A stretch of DNA of 64,000 bases from positions 2,542,001-2,606,000 of the forward strand of contig JAIXMP010000001.1 in the NCBI GenBank assembly GCA_025677815.1, read 5' to 3'. Position 1 is the first letter of the stretch, and each line of letters opens with the position of its first letter. The DNA comes from Phascolomyces articulosus (lineage: Eukaryota; Mucoromycota; Mucoromycetes; Mucorales; Lichtheimiaceae). Shown in pieces: positions 61,289 to 64,000 of the stretch. The notes under the pieces are model-generated. The model was not told the DNA's origin. It searched no databases and saw only the letters and a list, made by a program, of their open reading frames with translations. The translations under genes and the position numbers were made by a program.

Positions 61289-62168
61289 TTTAATATTTTA
61301 TCAATAGCAAATACCATTCTTTATATATTGTAGTAATAACAACGATTTAAGTATAAACACCTATAATTATACTCATACAACAAATAAAGTGAAGGACTGT
61401 TATGTCAAAATTTCGATGGGTTCTGTTTGAATAATCACATATTATCATGCTCCAACTTTTTATGAAACATTATTCCTCCTCGTTTGGTATAATTCTAACT
61501 TGAATATTACATGAATACAATGAATCAGTATTGGACTAACGCAATAAATGGGGCAATTTTCTACTTTTATTGAAAATATTAACTAAAATAGTAAAGTACA
61601 GAAAAAAAAATATTTGACAACATAGAAACAAGTATGAATAAAAGACGATCGATTTAGTTTGGAAAAGAGTCTAGAAGCTGGATCGGATTTATAGTATGAC
61701 GATATTGAACAAAGCAGGAGAAAAAGAATATCAACAGTGATCAACTATTAAAGTATTTTTTTTTTCTGACGATAAAGCGTTACACTTTGTTAATTTGCAC
61801 TATCAAATTTTAATTGCTTCATACGGTACAAAATATACCTCTAACAAAGTATATATTGTACCAGTGAATGATGCATTTTGCATAATTAATTATGGCACGT
61901 GGAGAAGTAAGTGACAACAAGAAGAGGATCGCGTTTCAAGATCATTTTTTTTTTGTATATCGTTACACTAATTTTGTAATTTACCAAGCAAAATTAACAA
62001 GGAGAGCAGAATATATAACATCGTCATCAGACGTAACCGCGCATATAAAACTGCATGACATTTCCTAGCTTTATTACTGTTGTATTTAGAACCATACCCC
62101 TATCTTTTTCTTTGTTTCTTTATCTCTTTCTTCTCCTCATTTCATAAATAATACATTCAGCCATTGTC
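61289..62168. other. Intergenic between P450 and endonuclease genes
   Basis: AT-rich; 3' flank of the P450 gene and promoter of the endonuclease gene, with a pyrimidine-rich leader (TCTTTTTCTTTG region, 62101-62140) before the ATG. No gene seen. Confidence 0.45.
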
Positions 62169-63324
62169 ATGACTTCAATGTCATCACAAAGTTCATTCCG
62201 TCTATTATCCATAGGCTTTTTTGCAGGTGTTCTTTGCACTTTTCTTATATCTTGTGCGTTTTCAGGTGCAGGCCATTTAAATAATGGAAGAGCAAGTGCT
62301 CACTGGGGTGCTCTGATTCGTCGCCAAACACAGGATTCTGGTATCCTTAAGTTTGGTAATCCTGGTAAATATATCTTTTCTAGCAGAAAAAAACTACCTA
62401 TCCTTTCACTATTTTTTTTTGTTCTATAACAACGTATTTATTATTATTATTATTACAGGACCGGTTGCTGACTTGTTAGAACGACAAAAATATGTTACTT
62501 CTTACGATCGTCGAAATCGCATTCCCCATTGGGTTGGTGAACATCTTACAAAGGAATCTCTTCAAGCTGGCGAAAATGTTGATCGCAGCAAGTCCAACTT
62601 TCAGGAGGACAAAGACGTCCCAGCAATTTTCCGTGCACTTTTACGAGATTATACTCGTAGTGGATACGATCGTGGTCATATGGCCCCTGCAGCCGATGCA
62701 GTTTCTACACAGGAAGCGATGGATGAAACTTTCTTGTTAACAAACATGTCGCCCCAAGTGGGTATTGGCTTTAATCGTCACTGTACGTAATTGGACTCTT
62801 TCTCCTTCTCTCGCTATCTCCTATACTATTGCTTTATTCACTTTTATATATTAATATCATTTGATTTATCTGAATATATATGTATATTTTTGATAGATTG
62901 GGCTTATCTTGAAACTTTTGTACGAGATTTGACCAATAACCATACCGACGTTTATGTTTATACTGGCCCATTATTTCTTCCTCGTAGTAACACTACTGGA
63001 TATGTTAATATTGATGAAGAAAAGGCTACAAGTGATGCCAACCCAGGATATTACATGCAATACCCACTTTTAGGCACTATACCCAATATAGCAGTACCCA
63101 CTCATTTCTACAAGATTGTACTTGTATCATCTGGTAGCGCAAACAATGATTATTTATTAGGCGTCTTTGTTTTACCAAATCAATCCATCGATAGGAAGAC
63201 ACCTTTAACAGATTTCCAAGTTCAATTAAAATCTGTTGAACGCGTATCTGGCTTGCAGTTTTTCAGTGAATTGGATCGTAATTCATTTGGTGATCTTTGC
63301 TCTGTTGATCGTTGTCAGTTATAA
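62169..63324 (+). CDS. DNA/RNA non-specific endonuclease, NUC1/EndoG type
   Basis: Mg-dependent beta-beta-alpha-metal nuclease that cuts single- and double-stranded DNA and RNA. Three exons, 62169-62364, 62459-62782 and 62897-63324, join in phase to 315 aa. The catalytic motif is D136-R-G-H139 (G-Y-D-R-G-H-M-A-P-A), with H139 as general base. It is followed by L-L-T-N-M-S-P-Q and F-N-R-H-Y-W, which supply the metal-binding Asn. An N-terminal hydrophobic helix (residues about 11-32) could be a signal anchor or a mitochondrial targeting and inner-membrane sequence, as in yeast Nuc1. The distal R-R-Q after residue 50 could mark a processing site. Mitochondrial versus secreted location cannot be decided from sequence. 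The gene is intact. Confidence 0.95.
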
Positions 63325-64000
63325 ATTTTCTTTATATATATTATATAATTTTTTTTTATCCCTCTTTTTTCCTTTTTTTTTACCACGTTATGATAATATG
63401 CATCAGTACTCTCTTTTGTAACGGATAAATGGATTTTTTTTTATTTGTTTGTGTAATGACATGCATTGGTATCATCACAACACTAGCAACACCAAACCCA
63501 CATTTAAAACACCACCAATTATTATATAATAATAATACGTTTTACTTATATGTTTTGCTTTTTTCTGTTATATGTATTACAATTTCTCATAGTTATTATA
63601 TAGAAAAGTAGGCGGCTTCATTTTTGATGTTATATTATAGGGATGATTATATAACCATTAATATCAAGCAGTTGTTAATAATAATGTTCAAGCGGTATAT
63701 AAAATGCTTTTATTTTAACTTGGGCTATATCCCAAGTCTGCAGGGTTGTTGACTTTTTTTAAAAAAAGTCTAGACACATCATCTATCCATGTTGAATCAT
63801 ACATATTTATAAATTCCATAATTCCTTATATATCAACTGATGTTCATATAACGACAAACTTCTACTTTACAAGAATTCACAAGTAAAGGAAAATCCCAAA
63901 TACAAAAAAAAATAGCAACATATACAATATTTACTTTGCTTCAGTTGTCAGGCTGATAACTACAATGATATCGTTTGTAGTTATATGAAGTAGTCATAAG
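63325..64000. other. 3' flank of endonuclease gene
   Basis: AT-rich sequence with no gene. Two adjacent inverted repeats lie near the end: ACTTGGG-(6)-CCCAAGT at 63718-63737 and the 20-bp perfect palindrome GACTTTTTTTAAAAAAAGTC at 63751-63770. Confidence 0.5.

Overview
This is a nuclear fungal window. AT-rich sequence is packed with A/T homopolymers and short GT-AG introns, mostly 55-150 bp. Gene content and style point to an early-diverging filamentous fungus, most probably Mucoromycota (Mucorales-like): a HSPA12-type HSP70-like protein, an F-box/LRR protein, an AreA-type GATA factor, a thaumatin-like protein, and an orphan multi-exon family I associate with Mucorales. The species cannot be named from sequence alone.

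Layout. 0.9-6.6 kb (+) is a 19-exon exportin-7 gene. It converges on the minus-strand TPR corepressor CYC8/SSN6 (7.7-11.9 kb), whose upstream region holds a cluster of RFX X-box-like sites near 13.3 kb. From 14,928 to 22,809 lies a 7.9-kb segment bounded by perfect 43-bp terminal inverted repeats. I interpret it as a large, undescribed TIR element. It carries an F-box/TPR/LRR gene (+), a multi-exon orphan gene with a nuclease-like motif arrangement (-) and a small coiled-coil/Ser-Thr-rich ORF (-). Its right end lies 143 bp upstream of a TMEM115/DUF1751 Golgi membrane protein gene (22.95-25.0 kb, +). A secreted GH20 beta-N-acetylhexosaminidase (26.05-28.0 kb, -) follows.

28-36.6 kb is gene-poor: two small uncertain ORFs, a tandem duplication, an inverted duplication and diverged 160-bp tandem repeats. 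A HSPA12-like HSP70 relative with a one-base phase conflict occupies 36.6-38.8 kb (-), and a secreted thaumatin-like protein 43.6-44.3 kb (-). A TnpB/Fanzor-like C-terminal remnant lies at 46.0-46.2 kb (-). A PHYHD1-like phytanoyl-CoA dioxygenase with a 14-nt microexon is at 49.2-50.6 kb (-) and a GATA factor at 51.5-53.0 kb (-). After a 5.6-kb gene-poor stretch come a 10-exon cytochrome P450 (58.6-61.3 kb, +) and a DRGH-type DNA/RNA non-specific endonuclease (62.2-63.3 kb, +).

Most intact genes are unrelated housekeeping or secreted functions, not an operon-like group. The two features that may be linked are CYC8 and the X-box clusters, because in yeast the RFX repressor Crt1/Rfx1 works through Cyc8-Tup1. 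Exon boundaries were assigned by hand from GT/AG sites and checked for reading-frame phase; none has transcript support.
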